Part shown: positions 47,024-59,520 of the stretch, piece after piece | Numbering within the stretch: position 1 is the first letter of the stretch | Layout: each line of letters starts with the position of its first letter | Source of the DNA: Ulva prolifera | Taxonomy: Eukaryota; Chlorophyta; Ulvophyceae; Ulvales; Ulvaceae | NCBI GenBank assembly: GCA_023078555.1 | Contig: CM041196.1 | Span: forward strand, 12,232,985-12,296,984 | Length of the DNA stretch: 64,000 nucleotides | Direction: 5' to 3' | The notes under the pieces: model-generated | What the model was told of the DNA's origin: nothing | Databases searched by the model: none | The model's input: the letters and a program-made list of their open reading frames with translations, nothing else | Position numbers and translations under genes: made by a program

Positions 47024-47182
47024 ATGGAGCTTGCAGTAGGCATAGCAGCCAACGATGTGGCAATCCCAGGGGTTGAAAGTGTCATGAAGAGTATTATCAG
47101 TGATACGAGGGCCCTGTATCAGATGTACCGGACTCGAGACAGAAATTGGAAGACCTTCGCGCTGTGCGCTTCCGCGACATCT
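47024..47182 (+). CDS. Conserved 53-codon start exon, unknown protein (copy 2)
   Basis: Homologue of 27540-27698 with the same length, same start codon and same end point (ACATCT before GT). It reads MELAVGIAANDVAIPGVESV, then IISDTRALYQMYRTRDRNW. After a 26-bp gap another frame looks coding (LDPRGLFGELSRVIERDF, SATRIAILRLPW) and stays open to a TAG at 47467-47469. A 26-bp intron is implausibly short, so the gene is either frameshifted here or spliced differently. Family unknown; see the first copy for the helical-bundle suggestion. Confidence 0.5.
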
Positions 47183-50100
47183 GTTCACGACAAGAATGAC
47201 TTGACCAGGACAGGCACCTGGATCCTCGAGGGCTCTTTGGTGAGCTCTCCCGGGTGATCGAGCGCGACTTCAGCGCCACTCGAATAGCTATATTGCGACT
47301 ACCGTGGTCGCCGATCGTGCGATATGTTATATGTACCTATGTGTATCTGCGGGTTTCCGGTACGGGCCTGCGCATTCTGGGTGATGCATGTGGATCGCCA
47401 GGAGCGTGTGTTTGTGTGTTAAAAGGAGCGTGCATGCCACCTACTTCGGTCCCCGATGTTCGTGATTAGCATGCGCCGGCGTCGTCCGTCGACGTAGAGA
47501 CAATTTACGTACCCATTTGCGTTGTGTTTGTCTGGCACGAGTGCGTTGGCGGCATCGTGAGACTCTGTTGAGCATGGGGACACGCAGGTGAGCTGGTTCC
47601 CAGAACCGCCACCGCCTACGAATCACTAGATTCTTCGTACCCAATGACAGTCAAGTCTATCCCGCGCTTGGTGTCTTTCGATTTCGCGTGATCAGACGTG
47701 GAAGTCGCTGTCTTCGCGGGTTGTAAGTATCGTTCAGTCCATCTCTTGGCTGGTAGGATGATAAACCTGGGCGTAAATAACGCTCGTATAGACTGCACGT
47801 AGTCATATATCTGCATATTAATGGCTTCGGAGTAGCCACTGGTGTATCATGTGGCCTTTGGCCCCTCATGCGACGCGCGATTCCAGGCTGACGTGCTTAC
47901 TGCCTTCCTTTCGTCACCTTTGTTATCGCGTACATCGGTCTACGCTGCGACCATGGGCACACTACAGATCGTTGTTCTTCACATGTGTGTCGTATCGCCG
48001 TCCCTGAATGTAGAGTCGGGCGAGTTCTGGCGAGGCCGACCTGGCTTGAGCTTTCCCAGGACGCACATCAGGCATGCCCCTCGCTCGCCGAGTCTCCGCT
48101 CGCACCAGAAACGGCGTACATCTTAATGATGTAACTAAATTTTGATGTCCGTCATCTTCTGCGTCTCTGTATCGTCTTCTGTGGACGGATCGCGTTGCCC
48201 GGAAGTCGTTGTTTCGGGTGGGTTTTTACTCTGTCCATGGTAATTCGGCTTCCGGGTAATGCCGACGAGTAGCGTAAATCACACAGGATGCATGAGTCCA
48301 TCGTGGAGCGTCGCATACATGCATCATTAAGTATTGGTATGTTCACGGACAAGTTACAGCTCGTGTCGCGCCGATCACTCATCGCCGCTGCGCCGTGGCA
48401 GTTTGCCACCAATTGCCTCCTGGAAATCCCCATCAGCTCTACAACTTTGTCACATCACATATTATCGCCCTGGCTGCCGCTCTGCACAAGCTCTGGTATA
48501 CGAGGGCCGGCATCCGGCAACCAGGCCTGCGCTTTGCAGGCGGATCAGCACGAAACGTAAATCAGGTAGAGACAACTACGGGCGAAATTCTCTCGTCTTC
48601 TGCTTGACTCTTATTACGAATAGCAGACGGTTGCTTGCCGGTGTTAGTGTTCCAAGACGTTGTTGTCATGCCGTATCCAGTTGTTGCCTGCAAATGGGAT
48701 GCTTTCAGAGGCATAGCAGTCACCACGACGTGCCATCGTGCTCATCATAGTGCACAGCTGCTAAAAACTGCATCACAGGCGGGAGCAATCCTCACCTTGT
48801 GGTGGCAGGCCAATGGTGGCTGCATCTGCCACCTCACAGGCTTCTCATTTGCCATAGACTGCTCATGCAGCCATAGCCCTGCACCAATCCTCATGTCTTG
48901 AAGCATCCGTACACTGTCAGCCTCATGTCAGCGCCAGTGTTGACTGCGTGCAACACATCTTTTGCAGAAGCATACCTAGTATGGCGGGCCAGCTGTAGGT
49001 TGTCGGCCAGGCTGTCATGTGCTGAAGCAGAAGCTGATCGTTCGTGGAGGCACCTGTACCCATCAGCATGTGTCCATGCAAGAGCTAAACATGGCTTTTG
49101 CTTGGTGCTCCTGTCTCGAGGAGACACTTGTCGAAGTTCGGGACATTGCTGAGGAGTTTGTGACATCTGTTGCTGAGTAAGGCATACCTGCGGTGAAGTG
49201 TCAACTTCGTCATGTTGCATTAAGAAGGCAGTAAATCAGCATGCTTGACTCCCCTGCACACTCGAACTCGCTGTCACGTGTTTTCTGGTCCATCCGCCAG
49301 ATTGCACAGGAGCGGTCTCCGCTCCTACATGCAATTTAACATGACCAGACAAATGGGCAACTTCGTACCCCCCAAATAGACATCTCCTGAAGATAACATT
49401 ATGCGACTCGATGTGGAATAGAGACGTCCCATCGATCGGCCTATTTCCTGTCGAGCTTAGGCGTAAGTCTCTTGACCAGTGATCGCTGCGGCACTGGGGT
49501 ACGACGACAACGCTCTTGAATTTACGTCTACAGAGACAAAGAGACAGGAAGAAAGCAACTGTCACTGATATCAATGGGCATAGTGGTGGCCACACTCTTC
49601 GCGGGGCTCGAATATCCGAAGTTGCCGCAAGGAAAACATGTATGTGCACGAATTCGACACAATTTGCCTGGCCGAGACATAAGACAACTCTCCGTGTGTC
49701 GAGATAGCTTCAATGCTCCGCGTGTGCGGCATCTAATGAAAGCATAAATGGCGTGCGTAAATGGCGTGCACCACCACGGCCCCGCGAGGTGGCACGTTAT
49801 GTGAAGTCGAACTTGTTCCGGCATTCGGATGCTCGCCGTCGCACATTGAGAAACCCGGAGCAGGACAGCATGCTGTTCCGGGCGAGGGCACCCGACCAAA
49901 CCACGCGCGATTGCCCGGAAGATGAAATATTCCGACTCCGGGCACGCAGACGCGAGCTGCCTGACGCATAACCCGGAACTCGCCACCAGAAGACTGAATC
50001 CACCAGTGTCCCTTGTCAACCCGCTCGCCCGGGAGCTTGTCCTTGGTCAAGTCGTTCTTGTAGTGTGTTCATCGTGTATACTGCGTTCCGTCAGGCGTTT

Positions 50101-50665
50101 GTTAACTTTCTAGAAGCCCGGGAGGAACTTGTTTCTACGGTCACGGCTGTATTTTGTCAACACGGATCTGGGCTGGCCGAGGCATAACCTGAAGTATTCA
50201 TTGTGACCATCCACGTCGACAGGCATGTACGGGCCGCATGCACAGCAACCACGTCGGCGGGCGCGGCTCTTTCGTGCGGGGACAAAGGTTGTACATGTGG
50301 TCCGTCCGTCCGTCCGTCAGTCCGTCCGTCCGTCCGTCCGTCCGTCCGTCCGTCCGTCCGTCCGTCCGTCCGTCCGTCCGTCCGTCGTGCTGTGAGCCGT
50401 GTCTGTCGCACTCTGAGGTTCTGGGTGCGACGTCGATTTCTGGGCGCATGGTGCGTTCTGCGTGTTGTGCGTTGTTGTCTGGGTTCGTGCTTGCTCTGCT
50501 TGCTTCTTTCGCGGTGCTGCCCACCTCGCCACATTTATCCTTGTAACACAGCAACCCGGTTTCGGCAGTACCACCGCGCGGTCATTGTGATGATGCTGAT
50601 GCGGTCACCGCGCCAAGCACGTTTCTGAGATCCAAGTGATTGTATGCAGCTAGTCATGTAGGTAT
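47183..50665. other. Long spacer upstream of gene B, no gene recognised
   Basis: Apart from the possible continuation of the start exon to 47469 and the TCCG microsatellite, I see no domain, splice-consistent frame or repeat shared with the rest of the window. The stretch 49750-50050 is rich in CCCGGA/TCCGGG words and has open frames on both strands without recognisable products. Confidence 0.45.
50301..50386. repeat. TCCG tetranucleotide microsatellite
   Basis: About 21 copies of TCCG with one TCAG interruption near 50317. Because four is not a multiple of three, each strand is open in several frames with the same repeat, Arg-Pro-Ser-Val on plus and Thr-Asp-Gly-Arg on minus. These are not genes. 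Confidence 0.92.
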
Positions 50666-53600
50666 ATGAGCAACGTTGCGCGCACCCTCGAGGTCGTCAA
50701 GGGCAGTGTTCCGGAGCACGCGGCGCCGGTGGCGCGCGAGCTTGCGGCAATGGTGACCACGGCGACATCAACATGCGCCAAATATGCAGCCAGAAACGCA
50801 TGCTCCAGCATATTTCACCTTCGCAGCGAGGCGGTGCGTTTGAATACATCCCTGTCACAGATGCGTGCAAGTGTTCATGATCCATGCAACATGTTGATGA
50901 TAACTGCGACTCGGGTTGAAGCGCCCCCCCCCCCCCCCCCCCCCACATGGTGCTCTACATGAAACCAGTGACTGCCTTCAGGAACGCCTTCAGACCATCA
51001 TGCAAGGCGTCCAGCAGCTCCTCCCCCTGCTCACGGTCTCCGTTGCCTCCTCCGCCAATATTTCCGCCGCCGTCGCCGACCTCCAACGCCGCGCCGCCTC
51101 CCTTCAGGCCTCCTCCGCGGAGGCTGCCGCACACCTCGGCCACCTGGAGGCCACCGTCACAGCTCTGGCGGCCTCCAGTGCCACCTCGGCTCAGATCGAA
51201 GAGTGTATGGACACCCTGAAGGCCAGCCAGATGCAGCTTGGCGATACAGACACTGGGATGCATGCGGTGCTGGAGGGGACTGCGGCTCTGCAACAGCAGC
51301 TGGCTGCCGGTGTGGACAGCATCGTGGAGCCCGTAGACATGCTGCAGGATAAATTCGAATCGTTCTCCGAGCGCATGCTGACAATGCAAGAGGATATGCA
51401 AGAGGAGATCAGCGGCAAACTCAACATGATGATGGGACTCTTAGCGAGCCTCTGTGGAGCGGCGGGCATCGACACGCAGTCCATGCCGTCGGACCGCGTC
51501 TGGTCGGTGCGGCACCAGAACTCCCGATGTAGGCTCGAAAATTTTTAAACTGAAGAAGGGGGATTAGGTAATTTGGTTTTTTTGGAAGTAACCCTGTTCT
51601 CGTAGTGCGCACACGCATGGCGGAATGTACAGCGGTGAAATGCAGCCATGTCGGCTGCCGCTACTGTGCAGGACTGCTATGTGCTACAGTTCTGACTCGT
51701 CACTGCACATACACAGCGGCACTAGCATACGCAGAGGGAAACAATCAATCCATTGTCCTGAAGGACACAGTACACGCAACTGCAGATAGGTACAGCATAC
51801 CCTGGCCTTCTAGCTGAGGGTGGATTGTGGCTCGTGTATGTGCCCTGCCATTCAGGTGGCTTGATGTGAATTCTTCACCGGGCATTGCCAGTGGCAGCAG
51901 CTGAGGCACAGATCTGGCTGCGAGCTGTGCAGGTCGTCGGCCAAGTTATCGAAGCGGGCGACGAGAACGAGCTGCCGAACAGCGACCAGCCGAACGAGTG
52001 GGCCGAAGCGATTAGGCAAGCAATTGCCTCGGGCAAATTCGCCGTCTCGTCGTGTGTCGTGCTGGGCATGCCCCTCATGCCAGCGGGGCCTCTCGGGCCC
52101 GTCACGCTGCCGTGCTGCAGCTTTGTGGTGTCCCACGCCGGAGCGCAGCAGATGCAGGCGGCCGGCAAGTGCCAGGTTTGCAAGGCTCCACTGGCGTCAG
52201 ACGCCCAGCTGCCGAGCAACGAGGCGGTTGCAGCAGCCGTGCAAGCTGAGAGCAACGGCTTTGAGCCGCGGGTCTTGAAGCGCGAAGATGTGATAATCGA
52301 TGCCAGCGGACAGAACAAGATTGGCTCGGGCGGGGAGGGGACTGTGGTGAGGGGCACACTGCGAGGAGGCAGGGCGGTGGCCGTGAAGCAGCTGCCGCTG
52401 CCCGCGGTGGTGGGGGCGAAGGAGGCGGCAGGTGTGAGGCAGGTGGTCTCAGCTTCGTATGTCGCGGGGGTGGCGAGCCCGTACGTTTGCAAGCTACATG
52501 GCTACTGCTGGACGGACTCGGAGCTGTGGTACGTCCGCTTCTGCAGCGGGCTTGTGTCGGTGTCTGTGGATGTGTACATGTGGAGTTGTGGGTGAGGGAC
52601 CCCAGGCTCCGGGCGGCACAGCTTACCCTACATGTGTGCATATGCCCTTCTCAGCTCACATCAAGTGCATTTTCCTCAACTGTGCGAGATGCTCCATTCT
52701 GCCACACCCATGAATCAAACCCGTCCACGTGTGTCCCATGCATTGCAGGCTCGTCATGGAGCTCTGCGATGGCAGCCTGGCTGACCTCGTGCCCCGGGTC
52801 AGGCATGAACGTGACATTCCGGGCCTGCCACCTGTGGACACGGTTGCCCTCGGCCTTATGCTGTGCTCGGCGCTGGACGCTGTGCACCATAGGGCCCGCT
52901 GCCTCCACCTGGATATCACCCCCGGCAATGTGCTGCTGACGGCGCCGACTGGGTCTGGCGAGGCGCGCGGCGTGAGGCTGTCCGACTTTGGGCTGTCGAA
53001 GCACCTCCCGTCCTGCGTGCTCTCTTCCCTGAAGACGAACGGGCCGCATTCGCTAGTGCATGGAGTGGCCAAGGGCACGCCGGGGTATGCGCCCATGGAG
53101 CAGCTGCAGCGCAAAGCGCAGCGGCGCAGCGACGTCTACAGCCTGGGCGCGACGCTGCTGTACGCGGCCACAGGGGCGCACCCGTTTGGGGGGGAATCGC
53201 TAGAGCTCATCCTCTTCCAGCTGATGTCTGGTGCGCTGAACTCCTTGTGGGAACCATGTTCTGTTGATTCGACTGCTGACCAGCGGGCTGGCTCGGAACC
53301 GACTTGAAACCGTTCTGCGGATCAACGGTGTACACGTAGCTGCTCACTTGTTCCACAACTGCTGTGACCAGATACATGTTTGTCCATCCGCATGCATACT
53401 GGCATTATCAACACGATCCTTGAGTGCTTATGGAGCGTAGAGGATGTCGCCCATGCATACGCTCAGGTTGGCTGCGCTGTGGCACCTCGAGCTCAGCCTG
53501 CTGCAGATGGGGTACTCTAGAGCTCCCAAGCGCGTGAATGTGTGGTGAGCAGCCGTGTCCAGAGTGCATGTTCATGGCATATCGCCACAGCCACCACAAT

Positions 53601-56030
53601 CGTGCTCTGTTTCCAGAGATTCGTCAAGTCAACCTTGAGTTGCGCTGTCAATGTTGCCTCGAGGTGATTTCCAGGTGGTTTGGCCCAAAAGTCACATTTT
53701 CATTCAATGTTGCCCATGTTCTTAGCGTCTTCAGGGTACACTAGGGTCGACCAGATTCTTTAGACTGTACTCCGGGCGCCTGAAAGGCCCGTGAGATTCA
53801 TGAGAGATCGTTGGTGTCCGCTGCAGGCAACCCGATGCCGGTCCCCAATCACGTGGAGCCTGCGGCTCTGAAGGACCTCATCACGTCGATGACAGCTGTC
53901 GAGGCAGGCGCCAGGCCGGCCCTCGCAGAGGTGCAGAAGCTCCTCCAGGCCATTTACAGTGCTCTGTTGGCGGAGGGCGCGGCGACCTGCTTCATTGTGC
54001 CACCCGGCCACATGCCGGCTATCAAGTCTCCAGGACGCCACACTGCTGACAGAAGCACTGGACTTGTCAGTTCTAACAAGACCGAGCAAAAGACTGCCAA
54101 CGTTGATGCGCCTGTGGACTCGATGAGGTCTCTAGCCCTCCAGTCTGCCCCAGAGGCGGACGCGGTGGCATACGTCCACACAACCAATAGCCTGCCCAGC
54201 ACAGAACCAGCCCGGTCAAGTGGCGGTCACGAGGTGTGGCCTTGCACGTGCCATCGCCACAGAGCGGAGTCTCTGCTGGACATGGGTTGTCTGGGATACT
54301 CACGTCGGTCGCTGCTTTGCTCTGCGGTTCTACACGTGAGTTGGCAGGCTGCTGTCACGTTACAAGCGCTACTCAAGCCCTGTGATTTGAGATTAGATCT
54401 GCACCTCCAGCCGATTCTTGCGTATGGGCGTGTACATGCGAGCCCGTGGGTTTGTTGCATATGTTGCATGTGTCGCGTCAACGCCGAGCACATGGACACA
54501 ATCCTCCACCACCAATGTGCCATCTCCGGGTGCCTCCAGCGCAGGGCACGCACCTTCAGAGGCACGCCCATGTTCAATCTGCCTTTGCAGGATGTGAGCG
54601 GGATCCACACCGTGGAGGACTTGCTTTCAAGCCTTCATGCCGGCACGCCTGGCCGCACCTTCGACTTTGGCAGCCGCGTGCTGCACCTCACCTCCAACTG
54701 GAAGGCCGCCTCAGATACACACTGCCTGGATTGGACAATACCAGTGACAGCCTGTGCGCAGCTGAGTTGCGCCTGCGGGGTCGTCTCCAACGTAACTCTG
54801 GCGCTAGATGGTGCCGATCGTGTGATGTGCCTCCGCGGATCAAGTCAGGTCGAGTTCTGCAACGTCACAGTTCAAGGTGGGTGCACTTGGCGCCAAGCGC
54901 GGCTGCACCATTGACGCAAAGCACTGCCCAGTGATCGCACTGCGTTTGTGCAAACTGCTGGCTGTACATGGGCACTTTTTCATAATACCTATGAGATTGC
55001 CATCATCCCCACTGCTTAAGCTTACTCTTACCATACCTGACCACCCGCGGCGTCGGGGGCCGTCCAGGCCGCCCATGCCTCGTTTGTTTTTATGGTACCA
55101 CCATACCAGTCATCACCACCTGCCATCCATGCGCAGGGCTATGATACATACATCGCTGCAAGCGCACATCTGTGTATGCACAGACATGGTATTGTCAGGA
55201 TGTTGCAACGTGTGGCGACACAGCTCTGGCTCTTGTTGGGCACCAATGCACCAGCACCGTGCAACGCCCAACTCTGTGCAGGGGGCGTGCTTTTCTGCGA
55301 GGGCAATCTTTGCCGCGTGGTTCTCAGAGACTCCACCTTCGAGGGCTGCCGGTTGTCTGTGCAGTGGGGCGCGGCGGTGCACCTCCACGGCGGCCGCCTG
55401 CACGCCCTGCCGCCGCAGGTCGCTAAAGAGCGGAACCTCTGTAGAGCATCTGGTGAGGGCACCACCGTGCACGCCACTGGCACCACATTCGACGGCGACA
55501 TTGGCACATTTCGCGGCGCAGCCTTTACTGGCGAGCATGTACATGTCAGGCTGGGCAGTGAAATTGAACATGGCATTGTTGCCAACGACGAGGGCAGCCG
55601 CGTCACTCTGAGTGGATGTGATGTCGCATTGGCATCAGGCACCCCCCCTGCACAGAGCATTGGTGTGATTGCACATCAGGCGGGTGTGGCCGACATGACG
55701 AACTGCACCGTGGTAGCTTTCCGTCGCGGCGTACAGGTGTTGGGACGTGCCTGCCTGCGCAACTGTCGGATTCATGCGGAAAGGGACGGGCTGTGGGTTG
55801 CGGGGGCGAATGCGACGGTCAAGGCGGTGGGGTGCACCTTCCGCGGCGGAGCATCGGACGTAGCCATAGCCACCAACGTGGCCGCTGGCAATGTTTCACT
55901 GCAAACTTGTGATGTTGAGTCAACGCGGGAGTTTGAGCAAATAGGAGCTGGCGCACAGACTGGAGCAATAGAGCGAACTGGAGCTGTGACAAGAGGGATA
56001 AAGAAGCTGGCTCGCTGGGTGCGGTGGTAG
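50666..56030 (+). CDS. Gene B: coiled coil-U-box-like-kinase-single beta-helix protein, complete, seven exons
   Basis: Exons 50666-50833, 50982-51506, 51933-52528, 52749-53230, 53827-54233, 54591-54876, 55282-56030; GT-AG introns, phases 0,0,2,1,0,1, total 1070 aa. Paralogue of gene A with the same intron positions. N-terminus MSNVARTLEVVKGSVPEHAA, coiled coil (57-231), U-box-like segment (PVTLPCCSF, CQVCKAPLA, LPSNEAVAAAV), then the kinase: IGSGGEGTVV, VAVKQLPLP, LHLDITPGNVLL (non-RD), SDFGLSKHL, GTPGYAPME, RRSDVYSLG. All catalytic residues are kept, so it should be active. It has one beta-helix unit (exons 6 and 7) instead of two. Exon 6 starts like A exon 6 (DVSGIHTVEDL) and continues like A exon 8 (AGTPGRTFDFG, SDTHCLDW), and the introns on its two sides match those two A introns respectively. 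C-terminus GIKKLARWVRW. Intron 1 carries a run of 21 C. Confidence 0.88.
50924..50944. repeat. Homopolymer of 21 C in intron 1 of gene B
   Basis: Lies 37 bp before the exon 2 acceptor. The corresponding intron of gene A has only CACCCCCACCCCCGG. It extends the polypyrimidine region ahead of the acceptor. Confidence 0.9.
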
Positions 56031-56876
56031 GCCTAGATTGTCTTCGCATACGCACGCATGCGGTTGCATGAGCTGCGATGTGCGCTCTGACTCCGTGTCA
56101 TGTTTGTGCACGCCTGAGGTTGCGAGCGGTTTGAGGGTCCGGGACGCCCATCACCTGCGCCTCAGCCACTGTGTGAGCATATGTATGTGCAGCGGGCACG
56201 GGGGTCTGGCATGAGTATCGATCGTCATAAGTGCGGTCGGAGCGGGTCACCGGGCAACGCCACGGGCATTTTGACCATGACCCGGGGCCTCAAGGCTGGG
56301 TGGCACCAAGGTCCACCATGCTGCTATAGAATGCATGATTTATGCTTTTGTGATGCACGTTACGAGTACTATTAGTAGAAGTTTATAACGCCTTCCTCAT
56401 TGGCGTCGTTGCCGTTTGAAATTCTTACATCTGGCTTTTGAAACATGCCGCCACCGCGTTGGGCAATGCTATCCATGTAGCTTGTCGTTGCATGTAGCCG
56501 CGTATCTCGGAGGTATTGGTAGCTCCGTTCCAGAAGGAGGAGAGTGCAACCACCATTCACCCCCCTTGCTAGTAGCCATCACCCTCATTTGAAGCCTGTC
56601 ACAATGCATGCGCCTGCGGGCAGTAGTGTGGTGACAAGCGCATCCATACACGAACGATCCGCGGATCCAGCGCAGGCTTAAGCCCGTGTTCAGTGGCCTG
56701 ACCTCGGTAAATAAAAAAAATTGCTAAAGGCCTGAACGAAGTATGAACTATACATATAAACATCGTTTAAGTACTTCTATACCGGCCGTTTGTCCAAATT
56801 CGATGTCGTTTAAAAGTTATTTAATGATGCGTGATGTGACCCACGAATGCGTCTGGTTGGGTTTGTGACCCTCCCC

Positions 56877-56916
<40 letters not shown>

Positions 56917-57497
56917 TATATTGCCTGGACGCATGTCGGCGGATGCGGACGAGGTCGCGAGCTAGGACGCATGCCCTCAAAAATTCGTCACAACGGGCTC
57001 TGACCATGGCCAAGCTAATTTATATTGTTCCTAAATTCTTAATTAAGTATGATAAACTTCTGCTCGTCGTCTCCGATCGTTCTTTTGTCTGTCTGCTTCT
57101 GATTAGCATCATGTCTGCGTCTGCCAGGCAGGGACACCTCTCCCGCGAGCAAGAACAGTTCTGTTTGATAGTTTCTTGCGATATCACTGTTCATGTACTC
57201 GTGTATCATGATATCGTCCTCACTATCAGACCAGGTGGCAACACGACAGCGCACGCTGTCGCCATCATGCACAGCCCCGAAATTCATATCGATGCACTCT
57301 CGAACAACACCATACATCAATATGTATTTACGCAGGGCGTGTTTAAGTGTTTTCACCGTGCTTGTAGTTGTTTTCGCAATCGTGGTGATATGCGTTCTCA
57401 TGACGCCATTCGCCACTGAACACAGCACGCAATGCGACCGGTCACATCACCCACGTCCGCCCCATGCGTTCTATTTCAGGCGCACCCCACTAAATAC
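56031..57497. other. 3' flank of gene B and spacer
   Basis: To about 56575 it matches the 3' flank of gene A. Beyond that no gene is seen. The stretch 56700-57420 is more AT-rich than its surroundings; a plus-strand frame of 190 codons (56847-57419) begins in the G-run and has no recognisable domain. Confidence 0.5.
56879..56915. repeat. Homopolymer of 37 G
   Basis: Longest mononucleotide run in the window, preceded by CTCCCCGA and followed by ATATATTG. Length may be inexact because of sequencing. Confidence 0.85.
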
Positions 57498-57505
57498 GGC
57501 CTAAG

Positions 57506-58707
57506 TAGGGCTGCAAATTACAAGTTAAGCCTGTCAGAAGCTTAATTTGGAGTTAATTAAGCCATGTTAATTAAACCTTAATTGTGTTTTTGACGATTAA
57601 CTTGGACAAGTTAATATGTAACTTGCTGCAAGTTAAATGATAAACTTGTAACTTGAAAATCTGCTTTTCGGGCTGTCAAACTCGCATAACTTGGCGTGCT
57701 GCCCTCATGGCTGCGCATGAACGCCTCATGAATGCACATCTATGAACACGATTGCTTGCTGCAGCATGGATACGTGAATACGTGTGTTCAGAGTGGCAAA
57801 TAGGTATATGCTGTACCTGTCACTTCTTTGTCTCACTACCTAAACTCTGCCACCAGATAGCTTCCGCTTGCGTATGCGCCCCGTGTATCAATTATAACTA
57901 ATTGGTAAATGCTGCAGGTCATGGAGGACGACACCGCATTCAACAGCATCTTTGATGATCTTGCAGACTACGAGGAAAAGGAGTTGGCTGCACAGCATGC
58001 AGCGGAAGGTGCACAATAATGTAGCTCAGATGATGATGGCAGGGAGGGGCAGGAGGACAGCGAGGATGAAGAAGAGCAGCTTGCAGATTTGTATGATTTG
58101 TAGGCATGGTACTATGAAGCAAGGCAGCAGTGATGTTGTGCTAGACAAGGGAAAGCAAGCAATTGAGTTGTAGTGCAGCATTGCTGTTTTGTGTAAAGGA
58201 AAGTAAAGTAAATCTAAATTTACTGAGCCGCATCCTATTGGACAATGACAACTCCGAGTTAACGGGGCCACATATGTGTAACGAGTGCTCTGAGGGATTT
58301 GTACATGCACAAACTGCTGTGTTGCAACTGCTGTTCACATGATGTCTTCTGTTACCCATCTAGGCAAGCATAACGTATGAATGTGGTATCCAGTTTCCGT
58401 GCACTATCAGAAAACTGCATTGGAGATGTGCTACACACTTCAGCACCAGCGTGACAGCCTTGGCTGGAGTTGCAGGGCAGCCAAGGCTGCAAGTAGACAC
58501 ACGTGTACACACATGTACATGTCCCGCAAGTTAAAAATAATCTGTAAAAACCCCTTAATTCGGTGCCAAGAATACAGTTTAAGGCACTTAAAAAACCCTT
58601 AATTTGACGATTTTGCACAAGAGTAAGTTACACGAAATTTGACCCTTAATTAAGTGTTCTTAATTAACCCTTAATTGCAACTTCGGGTGCCTTAATTTGC
58701 AGCCCTA
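57506..58707. mobile_element. Non-autonomous hAT-type DNA transposon with 8-bp target duplication
   Basis: 1202 bp with perfect 15-bp terminal inverted repeats: TAGGGCTGCAAATTA at 57506-57520 and its complement at 58693-58707. It is flanked by GGCCTAAG at 57498-57505 and 58708-58715. An 8-bp duplication and a TAGGGNTGCAAA terminus are hAT hallmarks. The subterminal regions are packed with CTTAATTAAG and TTAACTTG words on both sides, like hAT transposase binding sites. Inside, at about 57920-58105, two short acidic stretches (MEDDTAFNSIFDDLADYEEK; then EDSEDEEEQLADLYDL) ending in stops may be the C-terminal remnant of a transposase. No full transposase frame, so it cannot move by itself. Perfect ends and duplications point to recent insertion. 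Confidence 0.88.
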
Positions 58708-58715
58708 GGCCTAAG

Positions 58716-59520
58716 CCGCCAGCTGTTGTGAAAGTGCCTCGTAGCGCGCAAGGCATGTGCACATGCGGATGCACGCACGGGGTGACACGTGGCAGTCACC
58801 AGCCCGCGAATGAGAAGACACATTCCAGCTCTCTGTATAGGTCGAACAAGGTCATGGTTCAAGTATCTGACTCAGGTACTGACCATGCAGGTGTGATCCC
58901 AGATCTCAGGCGTCATGTGCTAAGTACTCCGCACACATACTTAACATTTCGCCCAGTTAAACTTACGGTATGACGCTTCCACTCGCGCTTGCATTCGAAC
59001 ACCAGCAGGTTTGTCTCAAGGTAGTAAGGGGGATCCGGCGAGGGTTTCCCTGCGTAACCTTGAGTGTTCAGTGTGCATATAAGGATGTGCAAACTATGAT
59101 CTGTAACCATTCATCTCACTGTTTCACGGTACTAGCAGTATCCTGTCTCCCCTCAGCATCTCTATGGTTCTACCTCCGTGCGCAGTAGGTATGAGATGCT
59201 GGCCTCCTGACCTGCCCTGACGTAAGACTGCGTGTCTAACTTGGGGATAAGATAGCCTTTCACATGGTATCGGTGAATGTTTGCGTTATGTCTTTATGGT
59301 CTTGTTCAGGAAGCCGTCGGCCAAAAGTGTGTGCGCAGACACGGCGGGCAGTCCACTGTTCTGCCGGCGCTCAGACCGCGGTCATAAGCGCAGGCATCAT
59401 TAAGCGATCTCGTAGCACATTGTTATTAGATACAATTCAAGAAGCTTCTTTATAACGATCGGCGCTGGGAAAAGCGAATGCATTCGCTTATTTTCTCAAC
59501 CTGTCGGCTTGCGAGCCATC
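58716..59520. other. Spacer, no gene seen
   Basis: No recognisable frames. A short palindromic word, AAGCGAATGCATTCGCTT, lies at 59473-59490 just before repeat X begins. Confidence 0.45.

Noticed and set aside
50157-50628. Thr-Asp-Gly-Arg and Arg-Pro-Ser-Val repeat proteins
   Set aside because: Produced by the TCCG microsatellite in every frame.
56847-57419. 190-codon plus-strand frame after the 37-G run
   Set aside because: Starts in poly-Gly from the homopolymer, no domain, AT-rich spacer on both sides.
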